Shown piece after piece: positions 17,347 through 25,772 of a DNA stretch of 64,000 nt. The notes beneath the pieces are model-generated. The model had not been told where the DNA came from, did not search any database, and saw only the letters and a list, made by a program, of their open reading frames with translations. Position 1 is the first letter of the stretch; the number at the start of each line of letters is the position of its first letter. Both the position numbers and the translations under genes were made by a program. The DNA is from VRUE01 sp963805475. GTDB lineage: Bacteria > Actinomycetota > Thermoleophilia > Solirubrobacterales > 70-9. The DNA lies in the NCBI GenBank assembly GCA_963805475.1, contig CAWDUO010000010.1, positions 248,001 to 312,000 of the forward strand. The letters run 5' to 3'.

Positions 17347-17478
17347 CGAACTTCTCCTCTCGGGGCGGCTTTAGGGGGGAGCTGCCCAGGATCGTCACCG
17401 AGTCGGACGTACTTTGTGTGGGCCGAACCCGCAAAAGCCGCAGAAATCGCAGCTGTCTCCCTTTATGGTGACAAGTAG

Positions 17479-18204
17479 ATGGCGCGGGCGCGGGCAGAGA
17501 AGGCGAAGGCGCGGGCGGCCGAGAAAGCCGAATCTGCAAGGGAAGTTGCAGGCGAGGCGCTCGCGGCGGTCAAGCCGAAGCTGCGCGGCGTCTCGCACCA
17601 GTGGGCCTTCGTCGTCTCGCTCTTTCTAGGCGCCGGCCTGATCGTCGCCGCGAAGACGCCGAAGGCGACCCTGGCGGTGGCGGTCTATGCGACCAGCCTC
17701 TCCGCCCTGCTCGGCACCAGCGCCCTCTACCACCGGGTGAACTGGCGGCGGCCCGAAGTGCGCAAGTGGATGCGCCGTCTCGACCACTCGATGATCTTCT
17801 TCCTCATCGCCGGCACCTACACGCCGTTCGCCCTGCTCGTGCTCAGCGGCCCGCTGGCGGACGCGATCCTCCTCGTCGTCTGGATCGGGGCGATCGCCGG
17901 CGCCGTGGTCGAGACGATCTGGATCGACCACCCGAAATGGGTCGCGGCGCTGATCTACGTCTCGCTGGGCTCCGTCGCCACGGTCGCCTTCCCCGAGCTC
18001 TGGTCGGACATGGGCGTCGCCGGCACCCTGCTGGTCGCCGCCGGCGGCCTCCTCTACACCGCCGGCGCCGTCGTCTATGCGACCCAGCGGCCCAACCCCA
18101 ACCCCCGCGTCTTCGGCTACCACGAGGTCTTCCACGCCCTGGTGATCGCCGCCGCCGCCGCCCACTTCACAGCAATCGCCTTCTTCGCCCTCCCGGCGGC
18201 CTGA
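17479..18204 (+). CDS. Hemolysin III / PAQR-family membrane protein
   Basis: The 241-residue protein has a charged, Ala/Lys-rich N-terminal helix of about 35 residues, then seven predicted membrane helices. Family hallmarks are SALYHRVNW (helix 2 end), RRLDHSMIFFLIAGTYTPF and the terminal GYHEVFHALVIAAAAAHF. The S, H and D residues in these blocks form the metal-binding site of the PAQR/hemolysin III fold. The long basic N-terminal extension is unusual but the ATG at 17479 is the only clear start. Confidence 0.92.
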   Translation: MARARAEKAKARAAEKAESAREVAGEALAAVKPKLRGVSHQWAFVVSLFLGAGLIVAAKTPKATLAVAVYATSLSALLGTSALYHRVNWRRPEVRKWMRRLDHSMIFFLIAGTYTPFALLVLSGPLADAILLVVWIGAIAGAVVETIWIDHPKWVAALIYVSLGSVATVAFPELWSDMGVAGTLLVAAGGLLYTAGAVVYATQRPNPNPRVFGYHEVFHALVIAAAAAHFTAIAFFALPAA

Positions 18205-18212
18205 CAGAACGC

Positions 18213-18259
18213 TTCCGCTGTTCCTTTTGTCTATATAGGACACAAAAGGAACAGCGGAA
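18213..18259. repeat. 47-nt palindromic repeat, family A copy 2
   Basis: Arms TTCCGCTGTTCCTTTTGT (18213-18230) and complement enclose an 11-base loop. It lies between the stops of two convergent genes (18204 and 18263) and takes up the whole gap, so it could terminate both transcripts. Confidence 0.85.
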
Positions 18260-18262
18260 CGG

Positions 18263-19009
18263 TCATGCGAGCGTCGCCGCGGCGCGCTCCTTCGCCGCCT
18301 CGACCAGCGCCACGACCTGGACCTCCTCGCCGGCCCTCAGCAGCTCGACCGGGTCGGGGTCGCCGTTGACGATCCCCTCGAAGAACTGCTTGCGGTCCTG
18401 GTAGGTCGGCAGCGTCCCCTTAGCCCAGCCGCGGGCGTCGTTGAGGATCACCGCGAGGCGCGCGTACTCCTCGCCGAACAGCTCGGCGACCTCGCGCTTC
18501 ATCCGCTTCGCCAGGGCCGGCGAGGCGCCGGCGGTCGAGATCGCGATCGCCAGCGGCCCCGTGCGCAGGATCGCCGGCAGGATGAAGTTGCACAGCGGCG
18601 GCACGTCGACGACGTTGACCAGCATCGCCCGCCGCTCGGCGTCGTCGAAGACGCAGATGTTGACCTCGCTGTCGTCGGTCGCGGCGATCGCCATGAAGGC
18701 GCCCTCGAGGTCGGCGACGCCGGCGTAGGCGCGCTTCTCCCAGGCGATCGAGCCCTCCGCCGCGAGCGACTCCAGCTCGGGATGGGCAATCGGCGCGATC
18801 AGGGTGACGTCGGCGTCGCAGGCGAGCAGCCCCTCGACCTTCTCCAGGCCGATGTCGCCGCCGCCGACGACCAGGCAGCGGCGCCCTTTCAGCTTCAGGC
18901 AGGCGATGTAGAACGGCGTCTCCAGCATGTCGCGCACGCACGATTGGTCGCAGATCCCCTTGCGGAGCTGACAGACGCACTCCTTGCCTGCATATGCCTG
19001 GGCTGGCAT
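18263..19009 (-). CDS. Precorrin-2 dehydrogenase / sirohydrochlorin ferrochelatase-like (siroheme synthesis)
   Basis: The 248-residue protein matches the CysG N-terminal/SirC/Met8p family that converts precorrin-2 to sirohydrochlorin and may insert iron, giving siroheme for the sulfite reductase encoded at 30.3 kb. It has the NAD-binding motif CLVVGGGDIGLEKVEGLL, then a FMAIAATDDSEVN segment and the VNVVDVPPLCNFILPAILR block. An N-terminal extension holds several cysteines (CVCQLRKGICDQSC) before the normal start of the fold (LETPFYIACLKLKGR), which is not usual. The ATG at 19009 is chosen to include this extension; an internal ATG before LETP is possible. Confidence 0.9.
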   Translation of the reverse strand: MPAQAYAGKECVCQLRKGICDQSCVRDMLETPFYIACLKLKGRRCLVVGGGDIGLEKVEGLLACDADVTLIAPIAHPELESLAAEGSIAWEKRAYAGVADLEGAFMAIAATDDSEVNICVFDDAERRAMLVNVVDVPPLCNFILPAILRTGPLAIAISTAGASPALAKRMKREVAELFGEEYARLAVILNDARGWAKGTLPTYQDRKQFFEGIVNGDPDPVELLRAGEEVQVVALVEAAKERAAATLA

Positions 19010-19064
19010 GGGGGGAAGGTTAGTGATGCCGGCCCGCCACGGCTCCGTGTGCCCTACGGACAGC

Positions 19065-19328
19065 TCAGCGCGGATCGCTGCGGTAGGCGCTGGCGCGGTG
19101 ACGGATGGCGGCGACACGAACCGTCTGCCCGCCGTCGGTGAGTTGGTAGAGGATGCGGTAGGAGCCGACCCGCAGTGAATAAAGTCCGCGAAGCCGCCCA
19201 CGAAGCACATACCCCGCCTCCGGCTCGCGCTCCAGGAGACCAAGGGCATCCTCAATCGCGTCGATCAGCGGCCAGCCCAGCTCGAGCAGCTCACGGCGGG
19301 CGCGCCGGGCGAGGACCAGCCGTGCCAA
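19065..19328 (-). CDS. RelE/ParE-family toxin
   Basis: The 87-residue protein has the ParE/RelE pattern: an N-terminal helix pair (ARRARRELLELGWPLIDAIEDALGLLE), then GYVLRGRLRGLYSLRVGSYRILYQLTDGG and a last strand VRVAAIRHRASAYR. The conserved arginines and final aromatic residue fit RelE-like ribosome-dependent mRNA cutting or ParE-like gyrase poisoning; sequence alone does not decide. It begins four bases after the antitoxin stop. Confidence 0.9.
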   Translation of the reverse strand: MARLVLARRARRELLELGWPLIDAIEDALGLLEREPEAGYVLRGRLRGLYSLRVGSYRILYQLTDGGQTVRVAAIRHRASAYRSDPR

Positions 19329-19332
19329 CGAT

Positions 19333-19620
19333 TCAACCGGCGCTCGGCCGGCGTTCCGCCAACTCGGTGCGAAGCTCAGACAAGGCGACTACTTCCCCGC
19401 GCTCGATCTCGGCGAGGCCCGCCTCGAGCGCGGAGAGGGCCTCGGGGTCGGAGAGAACCTCGGCGGTCTCCTCCAGCGCCTCGTACTCGTCGATCGGGAC
19501 CAGGGCCGCCGCGGGCGCCCCGTTGCGCGTGACGAGCACGTGATCGCGACGGTCGCTTACGTCGTCCAGCAGGCTGCTGAGGTTGGCACGCAGCTCGCGC
19601 ACCGGAACGGTCTTTGGCAT
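19333..19620 (-). CDS. Phd/YefM-family antitoxin
   Basis: The 95-residue protein has the Phd/YefM N-terminal DNA-binding fold: VPVRELRANLSSLLDDVSDRRDHVLVTRNGAPAAALVPIDEYEALEET. The acidic C-terminal half (residues 55-95) is the likely toxin-binding tail. It precedes the RelE gene and should repress the operon through the inverted repeat at 19630-19645 just upstream of its ATG. Confidence 0.92.
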   Translation of the reverse strand: MPKTVPVRELRANLSSLLDDVSDRRDHVLVTRNGAPAAALVPIDEYEALEETAEVLSDPEALSALEAGLAEIERGEVVALSELRTELAERRPSAG

Positions 19621-19629
19621 ACAAAGAGT

Positions 19630-19645
19630 GTACAGAATCGTGTAC
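19630..19645. promoter_or_regulatory. Candidate operator of the Phd/RelE operon
   Basis: GTACA (19630-19634) and TGTAC (19641-19645) form an inverted repeat in a relatively AT-rich stretch ten bases upstream of the antitoxin ATG. Phd/YefM proteins typically bind such short palindromes (the TGTACA type). Position and sequence fit autoregulation; binding is inferred. Confidence 0.6.
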
Positions 19646-19660
19646 GCGAACGGCCCAGTG

Positions 19661-19690
19661 CGAACCTGCGACCTTCGGGTTATGAGCCCG
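19661..19690 (-). repeat. 30-nt fragment identical in style to tRNA-Met anticodon and T-arm
   Basis: On the minus strand the sequence reads CGGGCTCATAACCCG followed by AAGGTCGCAGGTTCG. This is the anticodon stem-loop (CAT), variable loop and 5' T-arm of a bacterial initiator-type tRNA-Met. The acceptor stem and D-arm are missing and the 3' half is not continued, so it is not a gene. It supplies the last codons and TAA of the adjacent galE. Such fragments are left by integration or deletion events at tRNA genes. Confidence 0.7.
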
Positions 19691-20624
19691 CTGGAATCGA
19701 GGCGAGCGCTTGCCGCAGGCCCTCGTCCAGGCCGGTCTCCGCGCGCCAGCCGAGCTCGCGCTCGGCGCGGCCGGCGTCGAGCACTATGCGCTGCACCTCG
19801 CCCGCCCGCGGCGGCGCGAGCTCGGGTTCGAAGTCCTCGCTGCCCTCGATCTCGGCGAGCTTCGCGGCGAGCTCGAGCACGTCGGTCTCGATCCCGGTGC
19901 CGACGTTGATCGCGCCGCTCGCCCGCGACCCGGCCGCGGCCAGCGCCGCGGCGACCACGTCCCCCACATATATGTAGTCGCGCGTCTGCCGGCCGTCGCC
20001 GTACACGGTCGGCCGCTCGCCGGCGCGCAGCCGGCCGCAGAAGATCGCGATCACGCCGGCCTCGCCGAGCGGGTCCTGGCGCGGCCCGTAGACGTTGCCG
20101 AGCCGCAGGCTGACGCCGGAGAGGCCGTAGAGGCGCTCGTACAGCGCCAGGTAGCCCTCGGCGGCGAACTTGCTCTGGCCGTAGGCGGAGAGCGGCTCGA
20201 TCGGCGCGCCCTCGTCCAGCGGCAGCGGCTTGCCCTCGCCCTCGCCGTAGATCGCGCCGCCGGTCGAGACGAAGACGATCCGCGGCGAGCCGGCGAGCCG
20301 CATCGCCTCGAGCAGGTTGGCGGTCCCGCCGACGTTGACCGCGGCGTCGAAGGCCGGGTCGGCGAGCGACTTGCGCACGTCGATCTGCGCCGCCAGGTGG
20401 AAGACGACCTCGGGCTCGGCCCGCGCCACCAGCTCGCTCAGGGCCGCCGCCTCGCGGATGTCGACCTCGGCCAGCTCGGCGCCCGCCGCCAGCGCCCCGT
20501 CGAGGTTCGACAGCCGCCCGGTGGAGAGGTCGTCGACGACGGTCACCGCGTCGCCGCGGGCGAGCAGCGCGTCGACCAGATTCGACCCGATGAAGCCGGC
20601 GCCGCCTGTGACCAGAGCCCTCAT
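19680..20624 (-). CDS. galE: NAD-dependent sugar-nucleotide epimerase (UDP-glucose 4-epimerase-like)
   Basis: Extended short-chain dehydrogenase of 314 residues acting on nucleotide sugars. It has the NAD motif VTGGAGFIGSNLVDALLARG, the VVDDLSTG loop, an HLAAQIDVRKS block, the catalytic serine region FVSTGGAIYGEG, and the YGQSKFAAEGYL motif with catalytic Tyr and Lys. RLGNVYGPRQDP follows. These match GalE and related epimerases/dehydratases, so the exact substrate is uncertain. The last residues (PAGS and stop) come from a tRNA-Met-like fragment, suggesting the original C-terminus was altered by recombination. Confidence 0.88.
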   Translation of the reverse strand: MRALVTGGAGFIGSNLVDALLARGDAVTVVDDLSTGRLSNLDGALAAGAELAEVDIREAAALSELVARAEPEVVFHLAAQIDVRKSLADPAFDAAVNVGGTANLLEAMRLAGSPRIVFVSTGGAIYGEGEGKPLPLDEGAPIEPLSAYGQSKFAAEGYLALYERLYGLSGVSLRLGNVYGPRQDPLGEAGVIAIFCGRLRAGERPTVYGDGRQTRDYIYVGDVVAAALAAAGSRASGAINVGTGIETDVLELAAKLAEIEGSEDFEPELAPPRAGEVQRIVLDAGRAERELGWRAETGLDEGLRQALASIPAGS

Positions 20625-20702
20625 GAGCGCGCCGATCCTACGGGGATCGGCGTCCGCCGGCCGCGCGGGGCAGCCGAACGCCCCTGCTACCCTCGCCGCC
20701 CC

Positions 20703-22931
20703 ATGAGGCTGATAGTCACCGAGAAGAACAACAGCGCCAAGAAGATCGCCGACATCCTCGGACGCAACGAGGCGAAGGCGGACAAGACCTACAAAGTCCC
20801 CTTCTACACCTGGACCGACGCTGAGGGCGGCGAGCAGATGACGATCGGGCTGAAGGGACACGTGCTCGGCCCGGCCTTCCCCGAGGGCTACTCGAACTGG
20901 CAGAAGACCGATCTGCACGACCTGATCGACGCCAAGCTGATCAAGGAGCCGACCGACAAAAACGTCGTCAAAGCGATCCGCAAGATGGCCAAGGGGGCCG
21001 ACGAGCTGGTGATCGCGACCGACTTCGACCGCGAGGGCGAGCTGATCGGGCTGGAGGCGCTGGAGGAGATGCTCGACGCCAACCCGGCGCTGGGCTCGCG
21101 CGAGGAAGCCGACGCCGGCACGCTGCGGATCAAGCGCGCCCGCTACTCGGCGCTGACCAAGGAGGAGATCGAGCGCGCCTTCTCCAACCTCGACCAGCTC
21201 TCCTACCCGCTGGCCAACGCCGGCGCCGCGCGCCAGGACATCGACCTGCTCTGGGGCGCCACCCTGACCCGCGCCGTCTCGCTCGCCACCCGCCGCTTCG
21301 GCTCCAACTTCCTCTCGGTCGGCCGCGTGCAGAGCCCCACCCTGGGGCTGATCGTCGAGCGCGAGATGGAGCGCCGGGCCCACGTCGCCAAGCCCTTCTG
21401 GGAACTCTTCGCCAAGTTCCAGCACCCCGAGGGCAGCTTCGAGGCCCACCACGCGACCGACAAGTTCTGGGAGAAGGCCGAGGCCGACGCGGCGCTCGCC
21501 GGCACCTCCAGCCCCGGCACGGTCAAGTCGGTGACGGCGCGCAAGAACACGCGCAAGCCGCCGACCCCCTACAACACGACGGCCTTCAGCACCGACGCCT
21601 CCAGCCGCCTCGGGATCACCCCCGCCTCGGCGATGCGGATCGCCGAGGACCTCTACATGGACGGCTTCATCTCCTACCCGCGCACCGACAACACCGTCTA
21701 CCCGGCCTCGCTGCCGGTGCGGGAGCTGGTCACCTCGCTGGTCCGGGTGAAGGAGTTCTCCGCCGCCGCCGGCCTGCTCGACGGCGAGCTGAAGGCGACC
21801 CGGGGCAAAAAAGAGACGACGGACCACCCGCCGATCTACCCGACCCAGGCGATCCACCCCGGCGCCCTCGAGGGCTCCAAGAGACGCGTCTACGAGCTGG
21901 TCGTGCGGCGCTTCCTCGCCACCTTCAGCCCGCCGATGATCACCGAGTCGACGCGGGCCGACATCGAGGCCGGCTCGGAGACCTACTTCGTCCGCGGCTC
22001 GGTCGTCGTCGACCCGGGCTACGCCGGCATCTACACCTACGCCCGCTCCCCCGACGAGGAGATCCCGAAGCTGGAGGAGGGCCAGGCGCTGCAGCTCGAC
22101 GGCGAGCCGTGGCTGCTCGACAAGGAGACCCAGCCGCCGGCCCGCATCTCGCAGGCGAAACTGATCGAGATGATGGAGGAGCGCGGCCTGGGCACGAAAG
22201 CGACGCGGGCCGACATCATCCAGAAGCTGTTCGACCGCGGCTACGTCTACGGCAACCCCCCCGTGCCCTCGGAGACCGGCGTGGCGATGTACGAGGCGTT
22301 CAAGAAGTACGTGCCGCGGATGGCGACCGCCGAGATGACCGCCCAGCTGGAGGCGGAGATGGACCGGATCGCCGGCGGCGAGATGAGCAAGGGCGATGTC
22401 GTCGGCGAGAGCCGCGACCTGCTGCACAGGACCTGGGGTGAGATCGAGGAGAGCCGCGAAGACCTGGCCAAGGTCGTCTGGAAGGGGATGGACGAGGACC
22501 GCATCCTCGGCCCCTGCAAGGTCTGCGAGGAGGCCGGCCGGACCAAGGAGGACGGCTCGCCCAACATGCTGCGGATCATCCGGGCGAAAAAATCGGGCAA
22601 ACGCTTCGTCGGCTGCAGCGGCTGGACCCTCGACGACCCCGAGTCCTGCGACCAGACCTTCCCGCTGCCCCAGCGTGGCGACGTCTTCCGGCTCGAAGAG
22701 CGCTGCTCGGTCTGCGGCCAGACGCCGCGGCTGAAAGTCGTCCCCTTTCGTGGCCGCGCCTGGAACCTCTGCCTCAACGACGACTGCGAGTCGATGCAGG
22801 AGATGAAGCGACGCCGCGCCGAGCGCGAAGCGGCGAAAAAGGCGAAGGCCGAGATGGAAGAGAAGCCGATGCCCGGCAAATCGACCACCGCGACGCGCAA
22901 ACGGAAAAGGGCCAAAGCAGCGGCGAAATGA
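20703..22931 (+). CDS. topA: Type IA DNA topoisomerase, archaeal-looking
   Basis: Relaxes negative supercoils. The 742-residue protein starts MRLIVTEKNNSAKKIADILG, a TOPRIM opening that resembles archaeal TopA rather than the usual bacterial form (which begins with a KLVIVESPAKAKTI-type sequence). The acidic TOPRIM triad is in VIATDFDREGELIG, and the catalytic tyrosine is in GFISYPRTDNTVYP. Two zinc-ribbon-like cysteine clusters lie at the C-terminus (CKVCEE and CSVCGQ) with a basic tail. The ATG at 20703 is the natural start. Downstream tmk overlaps its stop (ATGA), and holB follows, making a DNA-replication operon. Confidence 0.93.
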   Translation: MRLIVTEKNNSAKKIADILGRNEAKADKTYKVPFYTWTDAEGGEQMTIGLKGHVLGPAFPEGYSNWQKTDLHDLIDAKLIKEPTDKNVVKAIRKMAKGADELVIATDFDREGELIGLEALEEMLDANPALGSREEADAGTLRIKRARYSALTKEEIERAFSNLDQLSYPLANAGAARQDIDLLWGATLTRAVSLATRRFGSNFLSVGRVQSPTLGLIVEREMERRAHVAKPFWELFAKFQHPEGSFEAHHATDKFWEKAEADAALAGTSSPGTVKSVTARKNTRKPPTPYNTTAFSTDASSRLGITPASAMRIAEDLYMDGFISYPRTDNTVYPASLPVRELVTSLVRVKEFSAAAGLLDGELKATRGKKETTDHPPIYPTQAIHPGALEGSKRRVYELVVRRFLATFSPPMITESTRADIEAGSETYFVRGSVVVDPGYAGIYTYARSPDEEIPKLEEGQALQLDGEPWLLDKETQPPARISQAKLIEMMEERGLGTKATRADIIQKLFDRGYVYGNPPVPSETGVAMYEAFKKYVPRMATAEMTAQLEAEMDRIAGGEMSKGDVVGESRDLLHRTWGEIEESREDLAKVVWKGMDEDRILGPCKVCEEAGRTKEDGSPNMLRIIRAKKSGKRFVGCSGWTLDDPESCDQTFPLPQRGDVFRLEERCSVCGQTPRLKVVPFRGRAWNLCLNDDCESMQEMKRRRAEREAAKKAKAEMEEKPMPGKSTTATRKRKRAKAAAK

Positions 22932-23518
22932 CCTTCATCTCCCTGGAGGGTGTCGATGGCTCCGGGAAGAGCACGCAGGCGAAGCTGCTCGCCGAGGCGC
23001 TCGGGCCGGAGACGACGCTGATCCGCGAGCCGGGGGGGACCGACGCGGCCGAGCGGATCCGCGAGCTGCTCGCCGACCCGGCGCTGGAGCTCGACCCCTT
23101 CGCCGAGCTGCTGCTCTTCTCGGCGGCGCGCGCCGACCTGCTGGCGCGGGTCGTGCGGCCGGCCCTGGAGGCGGGCGGGACGGTCGTCGCCGACCGCTTC
23201 GCCGACTCCAGCGTCGCCTACCAGGGCGGCGCCCGCGGGCTCGGCGCCAGCCACGTGCTCTCGCTGGTCGACCAGACGATCGACGGGCTGTGGCCGGACG
23301 TGACGGTCTACCTGCGGATCGACCCCGAGGTGGGGCTGAGCCGCGCCGACGGGGAGGACCGCTTCGAGGCCGAGGGGCTGGAGCTGCAGGGGGCGGTCGC
23401 CGCGGCCTACGACGAGATCGCCCAGATCGCCTCCGACCGCGTGGTCGTCGTCGACGCCGAGGGCAGCGTCGACGAGGTTCACGCGCGCATTCTCGACGCT
23501 GTCGATGCTCGTCTCTGA
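22928..23518 (+). CDS. tmk: Thymidylate kinase
   Basis: Phosphorylates dTMP to dTDP. The 196-residue protein has the P-loop LEGVDGSGKSTQAKLL, the DR(F/Y)xDS motif as VVADRFADSSVAYQGGARGL, and a lid region with an ADGEDRFEAEGLELQ segment. Start overlaps topA by four bases and its 3' end overlaps holB by 14 bases, so the three genes form one operon. Confidence 0.96.
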   Translation: MTFISLEGVDGSGKSTQAKLLAEALGPETTLIREPGGTDAAERIRELLADPALELDPFAELLLFSAARADLLARVVRPALEAGGTVVADRFADSSVAYQGGARGLGASHVLSLVDQTIDGLWPDVTVYLRIDPEVGLSRADGEDRFEAEGLELQGAVAAAYDEIAQIASDRVVVVDAEGSVDEVHARILDAVDARL

Positions 23519-24563
23519 GACTCAGCCACGGGCGCGGAAGGCGCTGGATGCGGCGCTGAAGGCGGGACCGTCGCATGCCTATCTCTTTCGCGGGCCGCGC
23601 GGCTCGGGGAAGCGGGAGCTGGCGCGGGCCTTTGCCGCGGAGATCTTGGCGGGGGGAGCTGAAGATGCCGAGGATGCGCGGCGCCGGGCGCTGCTCGACC
23701 CTTCGCCGCACCCCGATTTGGTTTGGCTGAAGCCGGCGGGGGCGCAGCATCTGGTCGAGGAGGTGCGGGAGCGGGTGATCCGGGCGGCGGTCTATCGGCC
23801 CTTCGAAGGCGGCAAGCGAGTTTTCGTGATCGAGGCCGCCGAGGCGATGCGCGACGAGAGCCAGAACGCGCTGCTGAAGACGCTTGAGGAGCCGCCGGGG
23901 TTCGTCCACCTGATCCTGCTCAGCTCCGAGCCGGCGGCGCTGCTGGAGACGATCTCCTCGCGCTGCCAGCCGGTCGACTTCGCGCCGCTGCCGGCGGAGG
24001 CGGTCGAGGGGATGCTGCGCGAGGGAGCGCCGGAGGCGGGCCCGGAGGAGATCGCCGCCGCCGCCCGCCTCTCCGGAGGAGATGTCGAGCTCGCCGGCCT
24101 GCTGCTCACCGAGCAGGGCCGGGCGCTGCGCGAGCAGGCGATCGGACGCAAGTGGGGGGCGATCCTGAAGAGCGCCGAGCGGGCGGGCGAGGAAGCGGAA
24201 GCCGACGCTCGGGACGCGCTGGAAGCCGAGAAGGAGGCGGGGGCGAAGCGTTCCGCCCGCGACGTCTCCGACGTCGCCAAACGGGCCGGCCGTCGCCGCC
24301 GCACCGATTGGCTCGACCTCGGCCTGCTGCTCGCCGCCGCCTGGCTGCGCGACCTCGCCGCCACCGCTTCCGGCGCCGCCGAGGCCGTCTTCGACCGCGA
24401 CCGCCTCGACGCGCTCCGCGCCCAGGCCGACGGCCTCGACCCCGCCGCCGCCCGCCGCGCCGTCGAGCTCGTCGCCGACACTCGTCGCCGCCTCGACCTG
24501 AACGTCTCCGAGCAGCTGGCCCTCGAAGCCCTCTCAGTCCGCCTCGCTGCCGTCCTCGACTGA
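23505..24563 (+). CDS. holB: DNA polymerase III subunit delta prime
   Basis: Clamp-loader subunit that helps open the sliding clamp. The 352-residue protein has an AAA+ core with a P-loop-like HAYLFRGPRGSGKRELARAFA, the DLVWLKP segment, the GKRVFVIEAAEAMRDESQNALLKTLEEPP block (degenerate Walker B and sensor 1) and SRCQPVDFAPL (sensor 2-like). The usual zinc-binding cysteines are not seen between P-loop and Walker B. The 3' end overlaps the convergent DUF2304 gene by 30 bases. Confidence 0.93.
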   Translation: MLVSETQPRARKALDAALKAGPSHAYLFRGPRGSGKRELARAFAAEILAGGAEDAEDARRRALLDPSPHPDLVWLKPAGAQHLVEEVRERVIRAAVYRPFEGGKRVFVIEAAEAMRDESQNALLKTLEEPPGFVHLILLSSEPAALLETISSRCQPVDFAPLPAEAVEGMLREGAPEAGPEEIAAAARLSGGDVELAGLLLTEQGRALREQAIGRKWGAILKSAERAGEEAEADARDALEAEKEAGAKRSARDVSDVAKRAGRRRRTDWLDLGLLLAAAWLRDLAATASGAAEAVFDRDRLDALRAQADGLDPAAARRAVELVADTRRRLDLNVSEQLALEALSVRLAAVLD

Positions 24564-24953
24564 TCTCGCCGCCTCCTGCTCGCGCGCCTTCTCCAACGCC
24601 CGCTCCTGGGCCAGGCGCGTTATCTGGGCCGCCTGGCGCGACATGATCACGCTGAAGTTGAGCGCCAGCCCGAGCAGCAGCAGGAGGATGATCGAGAACA
24701 GGGCGACGTTGGTGTCGCGCACGCCCATCAGGTCGGCGACGGCGCTGAGCACGCCGGGGAAGATCGCCCCGGCGAGCATCCCGATGCCGGCGACGAACCA
24801 GACGACGCTGAAGCGCTCCTGCAACCGGTCGCGGCGGATCAGCTCGAGGATCATCAGCATGAAGGCCACCGCGATCACGGCGGCGATCACCCGCGTCTGC
24901 GAGGTCAGGTGGACCTTCGGGTCCTGCGCGGCCGCGAGCAGCGCGGCGCTCAC
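24534..24953 (-). CDS. DUF2304 family membrane protein
   Basis: The 139-residue protein has three predicted membrane helices (about residues 20-42, 50-75 and 85-108), then a charged helical tail. The LIRRDRLQERFSVVWFVAGI segment between helices 1 and 2 is the DUF2304 hallmark. Genes of this family commonly follow a GT2 glycosyltransferase, as here, and are thought to help it act on a lipid carrier. The GTG start overlaps the glycosyltransferase stop. Confidence 0.82.
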   Translation of the reverse strand: MSAALLAAAQDPKVHLTSQTRVIAAVIAVAFMLMILELIRRDRLQERFSVVWFVAGIGMLAGAIFPGVLSAVADLMGVRDTNVALFSIILLLLLGLALNFSVIMSRQAAQITRLAQERALEKAREQEAARSVEDGSEAD

Positions 24954-25729
24954 CGTTCGGCCTCCGCCCGCGGCAGGGCCGCCGCCCCGTCGCGCTCCGG
25001 GCGCCGCGGCCGGAACTGGCCGACCAGCAGCACGATCATCCCCTTGAAGATGAAGAAGGCCGAGCGCAGCGGCGTCAGGAAGGAGGAGCCGCCGGCCCGC
25101 TCCAGCATCCGCACCGGCACCTCCTCGACCCGCAGCCCCTGGCGCACCGCCAGCTGAAGCGACTCGATCTCGGCGAAGTCGGGCGAGTAGCTCTCGCTGA
25201 ACAGCTCCATCACGCGCCGGTTGGCGGCCCGCATGCCGCTGGTCGTGTCGGTGAAGCGCTGCCGCGTCGCCAGGGTGAGGAAGAAGCGGAAGACGCTGAT
25301 CCCGATCCGCCGCGAGATCGTCGCCCGGTAGTCCTCGCCGCCGATCTCCTCTCCGCCGCCGGCCCTCGCCCCGTCCGCGCGGAAGCGCGAGCCGATCACC
25401 AGGTCGGCGCGGTCGGCGCGCACCTCCGCCAGCAGGCGGGCGACCTCGGGCGGCGGGTGCTGGCCGTCGGCGTCGAGATGGGCGCAGAGGTCGTAGCCCT
25501 CGCGCAGCGCGTACAGGTAGCCGGTCTGCAGCGCCGCCCCCAGGCCCTGGTTGAAGGGCAGCGAGGCGACCCTCGCCCCCGCCGCCGCGGCCCGCGCCGC
25601 CGTCTCGTCGGTCGAGCCGTCGTCGACGACCAGGACGTCGGCCTCGGGAAGCCGCTCGCGCACGCCGCCGATCACGGCCGCGACCGAGTCGGCCTCGTTC
25701 CAGGCCGGGATGAAGACCAGCGTCCTCAT
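24950..25729 (-). CDS. Family 2 glycosyltransferase (polyprenyl-phosphate sugar transferase type)
   Basis: The 259-residue protein has the GT-A fold: VFIPAWNEADSVAAVI, the nucleotide-binding VLVVDDGSTDETAA, the metal-binding CAHLDADGQHPPPEV (DAD motif) and the late SGMRAANRRVM segment. This pattern fits dolichyl-phosphate mannose synthase-like enzymes that put a sugar on a lipid carrier. Substrate is unknown. It is divergent from the histidine kinase gene with a 43-base gap and forms an operon with the DUF2304 gene. Confidence 0.9.
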   Translation of the reverse strand: MRTLVFIPAWNEADSVAAVIGGVRERLPEADVLVVDDGSTDETAARAAAAGARVASLPFNQGLGAALQTGYLYALREGYDLCAHLDADGQHPPPEVARLLAEVRADRADLVIGSRFRADGARAGGGEEIGGEDYRATISRRIGISVFRFFLTLATRQRFTDTTSGMRAANRRVMELFSESYSPDFAEIESLQLAVRQGLRVEEVPVRMLERAGGSSFLTPLRSAFFIFKGMIVLLVGQFRPRRPERDGAAALPRAEAER

Positions 25730-25772
25730 GGATGCGGCGATTCTCCCATGCCGTCATCCTGTCGGAGCATTG

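Noticed and set aside
17347..17478. Cobalamin riboswitch or NrdR box ahead of nrdJ
   Set aside because: No B12-box-like core or paired NrdR boxes were recognised in the 130-base leader; only a good ribosome site is clear.
19680..22427. galE frame extending upstream for 915 codons
   Set aside because: The extension is the antisense of topA. The Rossmann motif begins right after the ATG at 20624, so the gene starts there.
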